Shown in pieces: positions 43,715 to 52,513 of a stretch of 64,000 nucleotides of DNA. The DNA is from CBFHMJ01 sp965656875 (lineage in GTDB: Bacteria; Pseudomonadota; Gammaproteobacteria; Enterobacterales; Alteromonadaceae): assembly GCA_965656875.1 (NCBI GenBank), contig CBFHMJ010000039.1, forward strand, positions 58,234-122,233, given 5' to 3'. The position numbers were made by a program, and so were the translations under genes. Under the pieces are notes generated by a model, which was given only the letters and a program-made list of their open reading frames with translations, was not told the DNA's origin and searched no databases. Position 1 is the stretch's first letter. Every line of letters begins with the position of its first letter.

Positions 43715-43736
43715 TAATGCATAAATATATTGCATG
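43715..43736. promoter_or_regulatory. ARG-box-like operator between argE and argC
   Basis: The stretch TAATGCATAAATATATTGCA holds ATGCAT and TTGCAT arms around an AT-only centre, resembling the ArgR site TGAAT-N4-ATTCA (the variant with TGCAT is known for argR). It overlaps the argC -35 element, as a repressor site should. Confidence 0.55.
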
Positions 43737-43758
43737 ATATTTTTTATTTGTCTACACT
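43730..43758 (+). promoter_or_regulatory. Sigma-70 promoter of the arg operon
   Basis: TTGCAT at 43730-43735 and TACACT at 43753-43758 with 17 bp between; the ARG-box-like palindrome covers the -35. Transcription would start near 43765 with a leader of about 155 bases before argC. Confidence 0.6.
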
Positions 43759-43809
43759 CACCACCAGTTCAATACAGAACGATTAATTTTCAACCGGAGA
43801 ACAACGCTC

Positions 43810-43839
43810 ATGTTACATGCTGTCAAATTACGACGATAA
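43810..43839 (+). CDS. Putative arginine leader peptide upstream of argC
   Basis: A 9-codon frame, MLHAVKLRR and stop, preceded at nine bases by GGAGA (43796-43800). The final two codons before the stop are both arginine (CGA CGA). It lies within the predicted 5' leader of the arg operon, about 85 bp upstream of argC. This suggests a leader peptide that could sense charged tRNA-Arg or arginine. Downstream I see a small hairpin (ACTGAT/ATCAGT near 43897-43910) but no terminator, so attenuation is unproven, and a frame this short can occur by chance. Confidence 0.35.
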   Translation: MLHAVKLRR

Positions 43840-43922
43840 TACGTAAATACAGGCAAATCATTATTAAAACACCCCGGTTAGATTGAATTTCACCGACTGA
43901 TAAATCAGTACAGGTTTGACAC

Positions 43923-44936
43923 ATGAGCAAGAAAAAAGCAGTTATCGTAGGAGCCAGCGGCTACACCGGTTGCGAACTCATCAAATTATTGAATAAAAAT
44001 TCACATATAGACATCAAATATCTGTTCGTTTCTGAACAAAGTCAGTACGACGGTATGATGGCCTGCCACCTCTATCCTGAACTCAAACACCTGACTGAAC
44101 TGTCATATATCGCCGTTAGTGATCAGAAACTTCATGACTACATCACCAGTCAACAAATCGACCTGGTTTTTCTTGCAACACCACATCAGGTCAGTCATCA
44201 ACTGGTTGACAACTTGTCATCAACATCAGCCACTATTCTTGATTTATCCGGTGCGTATCGTCTCGCTGATCTCACGGCTTATCCCACCTGGTATCAATTC
44301 ACTCATCAACGCCCTGATTTAATTGCATCCGCAGCTTATGGACTGGCCGAATGGTATCCAGAGAGTATTCGCAACGCCTCCGTGATTGCAGTACCGGGCT
44401 GTTATCCGACAGCAGCGTTATCCAGTTTAAAACCACTCACGCAAAACAACCTGATTACCGGCACTCCGGTCATTAACGCCACCAGCGGCGTTAGTGGTGC
44501 AGGTAAAAAACCATCGGATAAAACTCATTTTTGCGAAGTGTCGCTGCAACCTTACGGAATCTTCAATCATCGTCATCAACCTGAAATCGAACAGTACGCA
44601 GAAACCCCGGTGATCTTCACGCCGCATCTCGGCAACTTTAAACGGGGGATTTTGATGACAACAACCGCACAGCTGGCTCCTGGCGTAACAAACGCAGATA
44701 TCGACGACGCATTTCAATCGGCGTATCAGCATCAGCCACTGATTCGTCTCTGTGATAAGCCACCAGCCGTTGACCATGTTGCTCATACACCATTTTGTGA
44801 CCTGTTCTGGCAAATAAACGGTAATCACATCATCGTCGTTGCTGCGATAGATAATTTGATAAAAGGTGCTGCAGGACAAGCAGTGCAATGCGCCAATATA
44901 CTCGGGGGAGTTTCGATGGAGGAAGGTTTGCTATGA
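43923..44936 (+). CDS. argC: N-acetyl-gamma-glutamyl-phosphate reductase
   Basis: 337 residues. GASGYTGCELIKLL is the NADP-binding loop and VPGCYPTAALSSL holds the catalytic Cys (160); HRHQPEIEQ near residue 218 carries the His pair. It reduces N-acetylglutamyl phosphate to the semialdehyde, the third step of arginine synthesis. It is the first gene of argC-argB-argF-argG-argH(A). The stop codon overlaps the argB start (ATGA). Confidence 0.96.
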   Translation: MSKKKAVIVGASGYTGCELIKLLNKNSHIDIKYLFVSEQSQYDGMMACHLYPELKHLTELSYIAVSDQKLHDYITSQQIDLVFLATPHQVSHQLVDNLSSTSATILDLSGAYRLADLTAYPTWYQFTHQRPDLIASAAYGLAEWYPESIRNASVIAVPGCYPTAALSSLKPLTQNNLITGTPVINATSGVSGAGKKPSDKTHFCEVSLQPYGIFNHRHQPEIEQYAETPVIFTPHLGNFKRGILMTTTAQLAPGVTNADIDDAFQSAYQHQPLIRLCDKPPAVDHVAHTPFCDLFWQINGNHIIVVAAIDNLIKGAAGQAVQCANILGGVSMEEGLL

Positions 44937-45715
44937 GTCAGTCCAAACAACTACCGGCGGTCTTCAAAATCGGCGGTGCGCTGGTCGATAATCAAACATC
45001 ACTTGATGCCTTGTTTATTCAAATCGCTCAACTGACCACACTCGGCCGACCGGCTATTATTGTTCATGGCGGCGGCTGTTTTGTTGATCAGCAACTTGGC
45101 GCACAAGGCTTTAAGACCCAAAAACACGAAGGCCAACGGATTACCCCTGTCGAACAGATGCCGATCATTGCTGGTGTGCTATCCGGCTATGTGAATAAAT
45201 CACTGGTTGCCACTGCGCAAAAGCATGGCCTGAAGGCAATCGGTTTAAGCCTGATTGACGGCCAGATGACGACAACAACCGATGTCGATCAACTGGGTTG
45301 TGTCGCGGAAACATCACCTGCCGATCCCTCACTGTTAATCAGCCTGCTATCCAGAGGCTACATTCCTGTGATTTCTTCAATCGCAGCGACCGCTGACGGA
45401 AAACTAAGGAATGTTAATGCCGATATTGCCGCCAGAACAGTCGCGGAGCTGATTCAGGGCGAATTGATATTACTCACAGATACAGCCGGTGTTCTGGATG
45501 CTGAGAAAAACACCATTCCACTTCTGGATCACACCTTAGCAAGCCAACTGGTTGCTGATGGTGTTATTCAACAAGGCATGAAAGTCAAAATTGATGCTGC
45601 CCTCGCCGCCGCAAAAACCTTGCGACGAAGCATCGCGGTTGTTGACTGGCGACAGCCGGAACGTTTAACCAATCAGTTTCCGAGCATCGCCGCCAATACC
45701 CGCGTCACCTGCTAG
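44933..45715 (+). CDS. argB: Acetylglutamate kinase
   Basis: 260 residues from the ATG at 44933, overlapping the argC stop and preceded by GGAGGAAGG; the longer in-frame start inside argC is not used. FKIGGALVDNQ, IIVHGGGCFVDQQL and NVNADIAARTVAELIQGELILLTDTAGVL are the amino acid kinase motifs for ATP and N-acetylglutamate. The short form, without the N-terminal extension of arginine-inhibited enzymes, resembles E. coli ArgB. It phosphorylates N-acetylglutamate in the second step of the pathway. Confidence 0.95.
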   Translation: MSQSKQLPAVFKIGGALVDNQTSLDALFIQIAQLTTLGRPAIIVHGGGCFVDQQLGAQGFKTQKHEGQRITPVEQMPIIAGVLSGYVNKSLVATAQKHGLKAIGLSLIDGQMTTTTDVDQLGCVAETSPADPSLLISLLSRGYIPVISSIAATADGKLRNVNADIAARTVAELIQGELILLTDTAGVLDAEKNTIPLLDHTLASQLVADGVIQQGMKVKIDAALAAAKTLRRSIAVVDWRQPERLTNQFPSIAANTRVTC

Positions 45716-45773
45716 TTCATTAAACCTGTTTAACGCTTTCTTTTTATGAGTGCCTTTGCACTACGGGATTGTT

Positions 45774-46700
45774 ATGCCTGAAAACCAACATTTTCTGACG
45801 CTGACGGATTATTCAGCCGATCAAATCAATAATCTTTTAAACCTTGCGCTGTCGCTTAAACAGAATCCGACGGATTACACCTCGGCACTGGCAGGAAAAA
45901 GCGTTGCTATGATTTTTGAAAAACCCTCACTACGCACCCGGGTTTCTTTCGATATCGGCATCCATAAACTCGGCGGTCACTGTGTTTATCTTGATCAACA
46001 AAATGGCGCTTTTGGCAAACGTGAAACTGTTACTGATTTTGCCAAAAACTTGTCATGCTGGGCAGATGGAATCGTCGCACGGGTATTCAGTCACAGTGAT
46101 TTAAAAGGCTTACAATCAGCCTCCACAGTTCCGGTGATAAATGGCCTGTGTGACATTTATCATCCCTGTCAGGCTCTGGCCGACTTACTGACACTAAAAG
46201 AACACTTTAACGACCTGTCTACAGTAAAACTCGCCTGGATTGGCGACGGCAACAATGTATGTCATTCCCTCATGCTTGGTATCGCAATCATGGGCGGCAG
46301 TATTACCGTGATTACGCCAGAAGGTCGTGGTCCTGATGCTCACATCTTATTAAAAGCCTCTGAGATTGCCAAAGAATCGGGCGCAAGCATCACACTCTCT
46401 CACGATCCATCAGCATCGAAACATCACGATGCTGTCTATACCGATACCTGGCTCTCTATGGGAGATAGCAGCACAATCGACGATATTTGGTCAGATTTTT
46501 CAGCTTACCAGGTCAATCAAACACTTTTTGAACACGCAGGAGCCTCTGTTTTCATGCATTGCCAACCTGCTCACCGAGGCCAGGAAGTTACCGCCGATGT
46601 GCTGGATGGTCCTCATTCTGTCATTTTGCAGCAAGCCGAAAACCGCATGCACGCTCAAAACGCCGTTTTAATTACACTTTTAGGAGATATTCATGACTAA
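45774..46700 (+). CDS. argF: Ornithine carbamoyltransferase
   Basis: 308 residues from the ATG at 45774 (CGGGA upstream); a GTG at 45750 is also in frame. FEKPSLRTRVSFDIGIHKLGG is the carbamoyl-phosphate site (SxRTR), HPCQALADLLTLKE a further substrate loop, DTWLSMGDS the SMG ornithine loop and MHCQPAHRGQEVTADVLDG the C-terminal site. The last reads HCQPA where most ornithine enzymes have HCLPA, a small variation to check. It makes citrulline. Its 3' end overlaps argG by 8 bp. Confidence 0.9.
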   Translation: MPENQHFLTLTDYSADQINNLLNLALSLKQNPTDYTSALAGKSVAMIFEKPSLRTRVSFDIGIHKLGGHCVYLDQQNGAFGKRETVTDFAKNLSCWADGIVARVFSHSDLKGLQSASTVPVINGLCDIYHPCQALADLLTLKEHFNDLSTVKLAWIGDGNNVCHSLMLGIAIMGGSITVITPEGRGPDAHILLKASEIAKESGASITLSHDPSASKHHDAVYTDTWLSMGDSSTIDDIWSDFSAYQVNQTLFEHAGASVFMHCQPAHRGQEVTADVLDGPHSVILQQAENRMHAQNAVLITLLGDIHD

Positions 46701-47919
46701 GCAAACTATCAAGAGCGTTGTACTGGCTTACTCCGGTGGACTCGATACGTCAGCCATCATTCCCTGGCTAAAAGAACACTATAACTGTGATGTTCACGCT
46801 TTTGTTGCCGATGTCGGCCAGGGCGATGATGAACTCAGTGGCATCGAAGAAAAAGCGCTGCTCTCTGGAGCGGCGAGCTGTCACGTTGTCGACCTGAAAG
46901 AAGAATTTGTTCGTGACTATATTTACCCGACACTGAAAACCGGTGCGGTATACGAAGCCGATTACTTACTGGGGACAGCAATGGCACGGCCCGTTATTGC
47001 AAAAGCACAAGTGGAACTGGCATTGAAACTTGGCGCAGATGCTGTTTCACACGGCTGTACTGGCAAAGGTAATGACCAGGTCAGGTTTGAAAGTACCTTT
47101 GCAGCACTGGCGCCCCATCTGAAAGTTGTCGCGCCGTGGCGTGAATGGTCCATGCAATCCAGAGAAGATTTACTCGACTATCTGGCTGAAAAGAATATCC
47201 CGACCACAGCTTCTGCAACCAAAATTTATAGTCGTGATGCGAATGCCTGGCATATTTCCCATGAAGGGGGCGAACTGGAAGATCCCTGGTGTCAGCCGTC
47301 AGAACAAGTCTGGACCTGGACACGTTCTCCTGAACAAGCACCAGACTACAGTGACCATGTCCATATCAAAATTGAAAAAGGCGAAATTGTCGCGGTTGAT
47401 CAACAGCCATTCTCACCTTACCAAGCGCTGGTGTATCTCAACGAAAAAGCCGCAAAACACGGTATTGGCAGAATTGATATCGTCGAGAACCGTTTGGTCG
47501 GCATGAAGTCCAGAGGCTGTTATGAAACACCGGGCGGCACGGTTATGAATGCGGCGTTACGTGGACTGGAAACCCTGGTCTATGACAAATCGATGTTGAA
47601 GTTCAGAGAGTCTCTGGGGCAAGAATTTGCGCATCTGGTTTATGACGGACGCTGGTTCACCCCATTAAAAGACAGCGTACTGGCAGGAACTTTCGCCTTT
47701 AGTGATCAGCTCACGGGTGAAGTCGTACTTAAGCTATACAAAGGTCAGTGCAGTGTCATTCAGCGTCAGTCACCCAACAGCTTATACGCAGAAAGCTTTG
47801 CCACATTTGGCGAAGATGACGTCTATAACCAGGCTGATGCGGAAGGATTTATTCGGTTGTACAGCTTGCCTTCACGGATTGCAGCGTTACAAGCGCAACA
47901 AGCCAGCACAAAGGAATGA
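46693..47919 (+). CDS. argG: Argininosuccinate synthase
   Basis: 408 residues. LAYSGGLDTSAIIPWLKEHY is the ATP pyrophosphatase P-loop, and GCTGKGNDQVRFESTF and NRLVGMKSRGCYETPGGT carry citrulline- and aspartate-binding residues. It condenses citrulline and aspartate with ATP cleavage. It starts inside the last codons of argF, so it is translationally coupled, and precedes argH by 4 bp. Confidence 0.97.
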   Translation: MTKQTIKSVVLAYSGGLDTSAIIPWLKEHYNCDVHAFVADVGQGDDELSGIEEKALLSGAASCHVVDLKEEFVRDYIYPTLKTGAVYEADYLLGTAMARPVIAKAQVELALKLGADAVSHGCTGKGNDQVRFESTFAALAPHLKVVAPWREWSMQSREDLLDYLAEKNIPTTASATKIYSRDANAWHISHEGGELEDPWCQPSEQVWTWTRSPEQAPDYSDHVHIKIEKGEIVAVDQQPFSPYQALVYLNEKAAKHGIGRIDIVENRLVGMKSRGCYETPGGTVMNAALRGLETLVYDKSMLKFRESLGQEFAHLVYDGRWFTPLKDSVLAGTFAFSDQLTGEVVLKLYKGQCSVIQRQSPNSLYAESFATFGEDDVYNQADAEGFIRLYSLPSRIAALQAQQASTKE

Positions 47920-47923
47920 TGCA

Positions 47924-49801
47924 ATGCCAAAGTCAGATGCCATAACACAGGAAAACGGCGTACTTTGGGGAGGCCGGTTCTCGGTCTCCACCGATCTCGC
48001 GTTTAAACAATTCAACGATTCATTGCCTTTTGACTATCAGTTAGCAAAGCAAGATATTGTCACCAGCAAAGCCTGGGCAAATGCCATCCACGGTGCAGGC
48101 GTTCTCACCGATGATGAATGTCAGTCACTACATCAGGCGTTAGACGAATTACTGCTGATTGTCACTGAATCACCCAACATCATCCTGGAATCCGATGAAG
48201 AGGACATTCATAGCTGGGTAGAACAACAACTGGTGAACAAACTCGGTAGTCTGGGAAAGAAACTTCACACCGGGCGCAGTCGAAATGATCAGGTCGCGAC
48301 TGACTTTAAATTATGGGCCAAACAGAAAGCGACGGATACCGAACACCTGTTATTACAACTCCAGGCAGCACTAATCAAACTTGCTGAAAACAACACAGAC
48401 GTCATTATTCCAGGGTTCACTCACCTGCAACGTGCGCAGCCCATTTTATTTGCGCACTGGGCGCTGGCCTATGTCGAAATGTTGGAACGGGATATTCAGC
48501 GTCTGCAAGATTCTATCAATCACAACGATACCTGCCCGTTAGGTTCAGGTGCGCTGGCAGGTACCGGGTTTAACATTGACCGGGACGCGCTGGCTCGCGA
48601 ACTAGGCTTCTACCGTGCCACCAGCAACAGTCTGGATAGTGCATCTGATCGTGATTTCGTGGTTGAAATGCTCTCGACAGCGTCACTCAGTATGATTCAC
48701 CTTAGTCGGATGGCCGAAGATCTGATTTTTTATAATTCAGGCGAAGCCGGGTTTATTGAGTTTGATGATTCGATCACGTCCGGTTCATCCATCATGCCGC
48801 AAAAGAAAAACCCGGATCTGATGGAACTCATCCGAGGTAAATCAGGCCGGGTGTGTGGTTCACTGGTCAGTATGTTGATGACACTAAAAGCCTTACCTAT
48901 GGCTTACAATAAAGATCTTCAGGAAGATAAAGAAGGTCTGTTTGATGCCATCAACACCTGGCAACAGTGTTTGTCCATCACCTCAATCGCATTAAACAAA
49001 CTCACGGTTAACGCAGAAGTCACCTACAAAGCCGCGCAGGAAGGATACAGTAACGCCACGGAACTGGCCGATTACCTGGTCAGGAAAGGTTTACCGTTTC
49101 GTGAAGCCCACCACGTTGTCGGCAAGATTGTCAGCTATGCCATTGGTGAAGGTTTAGCGCTGGAATCTGTCCCACTGAGTACTTTGCAGTCATTTAATGC
49201 ACAGATTCAGGATGATATTTTTGCGCTACTGACACCAGAAGCCTGCCTGAATACCCGAAATGCAAAAGGCGGCACATCACTGCAACAGGTAAACAGTGCG
49301 CTGCAACAAGCCAGAAGAACCGTCAATGCGGAACTGGCGGTACTGAATCTGATTCGGCAAGCAAAACTTTCTGATGTCAGCGCCATTATGCAATTGATAA
49401 ACACCTGGGCTGCCAAAGGCGAAAACCTGCCACGAGAAAAAACCGATGTTCTTCAAGCCATATCAACCTTTGCCGTGGCTGAAAATGAAGACGGTCAGGT
49501 TGTTGGCTGTGGAGCACTCTACATTTACGGCACCGGACTCGCCGAAATTCGTTCATTAGGTTTAGATCAAACCACGCACGGCAAAGGCATTGGTACGGAT
49601 TTGGTAAGCTACTTACTGAAGCAAGCAGAATACCTCGAATTAAAACGCGTCATTGTGCTGACTCGGGTGCCTGGCTTCTTTGAAAAACAAGGCTTTAGTT
49701 ACACAGATAAATCATTCTTGCCTGAAAAAGTGATGAAAGATTGCGAACTGTGTCCACGCAAGCACGCCTGTGACGAAGTAGCAATGGAGTACTTTTTATA
49801 A
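47924..49801 (+). CDS. argH: Argininosuccinate lyase fused to an N-acetylglutamate synthase-type GNAT domain
   Basis: 625 residues from the ATG at 47924 (AAGGA upstream); the frame runs on into argG upstream. Residues 1-460 are argininosuccinate lyase, with LHTGRSRNDQVATDFKLW, GFTHLQRAQPILFAHW and GSSIMPQKKNPD (287-298). From about 474 (NLIRQAKLSDVSAIMQLI) to 625 is a GNAT acetyltransferase domain with LGLDQTTHGKGIGTDLVSYLL as the acetyl-CoA loop and a C-terminal CELCPRKHACDEVAM segment. This ArgH(A) fusion is known in marine gammaproteobacteria, where the C-terminal part supplies N-acetylglutamate synthase. It explains the absence of a separate argA in this cluster. Confidence 0.95.
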   Translation: MPKSDAITQENGVLWGGRFSVSTDLAFKQFNDSLPFDYQLAKQDIVTSKAWANAIHGAGVLTDDECQSLHQALDELLLIVTESPNIILESDEEDIHSWVEQQLVNKLGSLGKKLHTGRSRNDQVATDFKLWAKQKATDTEHLLLQLQAALIKLAENNTDVIIPGFTHLQRAQPILFAHWALAYVEMLERDIQRLQDSINHNDTCPLGSGALAGTGFNIDRDALARELGFYRATSNSLDSASDRDFVVEMLSTASLSMIHLSRMAEDLIFYNSGEAGFIEFDDSITSGSSIMPQKKNPDLMELIRGKSGRVCGSLVSMLMTLKALPMAYNKDLQEDKEGLFDAINTWQQCLSITSIALNKLTVNAEVTYKAAQEGYSNATELADYLVRKGLPFREAHHVVGKIVSYAIGEGLALESVPLSTLQSFNAQIQDDIFALLTPEACLNTRNAKGGTSLQQVNSALQQARRTVNAELAVLNLIRQAKLSDVSAIMQLINTWAAKGENLPREKTDVLQAISTFAVAENEDGQVVGCGALYIYGTGLAEIRSLGLDQTTHGKGIGTDLVSYLLKQAEYLELKRVIVLTRVPGFFEKQGFSYTDKSFLPEKVMKDCELCPRKHACDEVAMEYFL

Positions 49802-49860
49802 CAGCAAAACCACGTTAAAAATCAATACTATCGACAATCTCTTTTTAACCCTCTACCACC

Positions 49861-49884
49861 AATGGAGGCGAATTCGCCTCCATT
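49861..49884 (+). terminator. Palindrome after the arg operon, likely terminator
   Basis: AATGGAGGCGAA and TTCGCCTCCATT are a perfect 24-bp palindrome 60 bp after argH, with ATATTTTTG a little downstream. It marks the end of the arg operon. Confidence 0.6.
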
Positions 49885-49979
49885 CATCCCAATATTTTTG
49901 ACCTGTAGCTTATCTAAAGACACACTCAGCGTTACGAAGAACCCATTCGATTTGGTATCACCAATTAAGCAGGACAGCC

Positions 49980-51281
49980 ATGAACCGGTTTTTTATCGCA
50001 CTCATTATCAGCTTTCTTCTGACCTCAACTACCGCTATTTCCGCAGAGAAAACTACGTATCCTGAGATTCAGAACAGACATACGATTCACACCATTCAAT
50101 CCAGTATTCTGAAACAACAACGACGATATTACGTGTCGTTGCCTGAAGATTATGGAACCGGACAACACCGCTACCCAGTGCTGTACGTTATTGATGGCGA
50201 TTTTCACTACCGACACACCGCCGCCGTTGCTGAGTTTCTGGCGAAGAACGGTAAAACACCCGATCTGATCGTGGTAGGTATTAATAACGAAGGAAACATG
50301 GACTACCGCAGAACCACCACGACGGCACTGGCTTCTGATCCCAATGGTCCCTGGGGAAAGACCGATGCGTATCGTCAGTTCATTAGCAACGAACTCGTGC
50401 CTGCGATAGCCAGCCAGTTTAGGACCAATGACTACAATATGTTGTCCGGTTACAGTCTTGGCGGTTACTTCACTCTGACGACTCTGTTCAACCAACCTGA
50501 CTTATTCAATGCATACCTGGCGTTCAGTCCGAGCGGCTGGTTCGATGACTATCGACTAAAAGATGATCTTGCTCGCTTTCTTGAATCAAAGGCATTCAAT
50601 CAGTATCAGGGAAATCCCATTCAGCTCTACATAACTCTGGCGAATGAACAAGGTATGGGCATTGCTGAACTTGAACCATTGTTAGCAAAGCAGACCAATA
50701 AAAAACTCCATTGGCATTACCACCATTTACCAGATGAAACCCATTATTCAATGGCGTTACCAGCACTGCACCAAGGCCTGATGACAGTGTTTGACGGACT
50801 CTTACTTTCAAGAGAACAGACACTAACGTTGAAAACTGCCTCAGGTATCGTTGGACATTACGAAGCGCTTGCTAAAAAACTGGGCTATATGCCACGACTA
50901 AACTGGATGCATGCCTATAACATCGCGCCCTACTTCTTAAAGCGCGCACCGGATCAGGCTCAACCATTTCTGGATTTAGTCAAAGCAACCATGCCGGATT
51001 CCTGGCCCGAATTCATGACGCAATTTGCAATCAGAGCGATCAAAAGTAATCAACCTGAACTGGCAAAACACTGGATTCAAACACTGCAAACCGCTCAGCC
51101 TGAGTATCAGTCAAATCCCTTTTTATTACAGGCAAAAGCTCAGCTCAATCAACAGCAAGGACAATTAAAGCAGGCTAAATTACTCATTGAGAAAGCATTA
51201 GCAGAAGCGAAGAAACAACAAATCGCAGAATGGCAATATATGGAGCTGAAAAGCTTGTGGTATGACATCACTCAGCAATAA
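49980..51281 (+). CDS. Exported alpha/beta hydrolase (esterase D / IroE-like) with C-terminal helical repeats
   Basis: 433 residues. A signal peptide (about 1-22) precedes a PF00756-type esterase domain: SLPEDYGTGQHRYPVLYVIDGDFHYRHTAAVAEFLA, LIVVGINNEGNMDYRRT, then NMLSGYSLGGYFTLTTLF with the nucleophile Ser in GYSLGG; H259-containing PDETHYSMALPALHQGL supplies the catalytic His. The C-terminal 120 residues are helical and TPR-like (QAKAQLNQQQGQLKQAKLLIEKALAEA). Relatives include siderophore esterases of the Fes/IroE type and general esterases. The location near an SbnA-like enzyme and a TonB receptor is suggestive but the substrate is unknown. AGGACAG precedes the ATG. Confidence 0.82.
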   Translation: MNRFFIALIISFLLTSTTAISAEKTTYPEIQNRHTIHTIQSSILKQQRRYYVSLPEDYGTGQHRYPVLYVIDGDFHYRHTAAVAEFLAKNGKTPDLIVVGINNEGNMDYRRTTTTALASDPNGPWGKTDAYRQFISNELVPAIASQFRTNDYNMLSGYSLGGYFTLTTLFNQPDLFNAYLAFSPSGWFDDYRLKDDLARFLESKAFNQYQGNPIQLYITLANEQGMGIAELEPLLAKQTNKKLHWHYHHLPDETHYSMALPALHQGLMTVFDGLLLSREQTLTLKTASGIVGHYEALAKKLGYMPRLNWMHAYNIAPYFLKRAPDQAQPFLDLVKATMPDSWPEFMTQFAIRAIKSNQPELAKHWIQTLQTAQPEYQSNPFLLQAKAQLNQQQGQLKQAKLLIEKALAEAKKQQIAEWQYMELKSLWYDITQQ

Positions 51282-51306
51282 GTGAATTAAAAAAATGGAA
51301 AATGGC

Positions 51307-51324
51307 TGGCGTCTTACGACGCCA
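51307..51324 (-). terminator. Hairpin at the MFS gene end, possible terminator
   Basis: TGGCGTC and GACGCCA pair around TTAC at the stop codon of the MFS gene; on the minus strand it is followed by a T-rich stretch (ATTTTCCATTTTTTTAATTC). Confidence 0.55.
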
Positions 51325-52510
51325 ACTCTTCTTCCACCAGCTTGTCTCGGGAGAAACAAGAAAAGCACAACGGAAAAATCAGTAAGGTACACACGCCACA
51401 CGCTAAGAAAATAGTGTGGATGCTGTACCAGTCTGCTATCGGTCCCATCACCAGCGAACCCAGCGCAAAGCCCAAATCCGCCGCTCCAATGAATAAACCA
51501 ATGAAGTAACCCCGTGATTCGTTTTCAACCAGAAATGAGATGAACGTCAGCAATGACGGATACAACAACGCAAAACCGATACCATTCGCAATCGCCGCCG
51601 CAATTAACCACCACAAATTCTGTGAGAAGTAGATGGCAAACGTACCAAAGCAAATAATAGAAGCCAGCAACAACATATACTTCAATGACAATGAGCCATC
51701 AGAAGGTATCCATTTACTCCCAACAAATCGTGTTACCACCAGGGTAATCATTTGTGCAAGGAAATAAGTGGCTGCATGATCAGAACCAGACTCTGTTAAA
51801 AACAGTGGCAAGAACACAAAAATTGCCCCGTTAGCAACAGAAGCCAGCAACATAATTAATGTTGGATAAAGGAGTTTCGACTGACTGAGAAAGTCTTTAA
51901 GCGTGCCAGCCGTCGACCGCTGGGAATTCAGTTCAAGTTTTGTCGTTTTATTGCTAAGCAAAAACGCAAAGATGATATTCAACGCGCCCATGACAAAGAA
52001 CAATAAGAAGATCTCTTCAAAAGAAACTCTGTCTTTCAGCCATAACGTTAGCGCCGGGCCAAACGTTGTGGGGATCACGGTAGCCAGTGAGTACAAAGAC
52101 ACGCCCTGCGCTCTTAAACGTTTGCTCAGCAAATCAATCGTGATGATTTCCATCGCCGTTGAAAAACACGCCGCAACAACGCCCTGAACCAGCCGAACAA
52201 TCCAGTACACCGCCAGCGAATGGGTGAAATATCCCAGCAAAGAGATTGCAAAGATAATCAGCGCGTACAGGAAAACCCGATTTGCGCCATGCTTATCAAT
52301 TAACCTCCCCGCCCAGGGCCTGGCAAACATGGAAGCCAGCATGGTCACGCCCATGATTGCTCCAATGCTCGAATTACTTTCCCCCTGCGCCAGCGCGTAG
52401 AAAGGTAATATCATCAACACCATATAAACGACGGAGTAAAACAGAATCGTAACTCCGTAAATACCCAGCGCCGTTGGTGAATAAGGATTATCAGTTGTAT
52501 TTGCAGACAT
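51314..52510 (-). CDS. Major facilitator superfamily transporter
   Basis: 398 residues from the ATG at 52510. About 12 membrane segments; FARPWAGRLIDKHGANRVFLYAL is the loop 2-3 motif of drug/metabolite exporters. It begins three bases after the SbnA-like enzyme's stop, so they are one operon, and is likely to export or import the product or substrate of that enzyme. No closer family assignment was possible by eye. Confidence 0.85.
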   Translation of the reverse strand: MSANTTDNPYSPTALGIYGVTILFYSVVYMVLMILPFYALAQGESNSSIGAIMGVTMLASMFARPWAGRLIDKHGANRVFLYALIIFAISLLGYFTHSLAVYWIVRLVQGVVAACFSTAMEIITIDLLSKRLRAQGVSLYSLATVIPTTFGPALTLWLKDRVSFEEIFLLFFVMGALNIIFAFLLSNKTTKLELNSQRSTAGTLKDFLSQSKLLYPTLIMLLASVANGAIFVFLPLFLTESGSDHAATYFLAQMITLVVTRFVGSKWIPSDGSLSLKYMLLLASIICFGTFAIYFSQNLWWLIAAAIANGIGFALLYPSLLTFISFLVENESRGYFIGLFIGAADLGFALGSLVMGPIADWYSIHTIFLACGVCTLLIFPLCFSCFSRDKLVEEELAS

Positions 52511-52513
52511 CAA

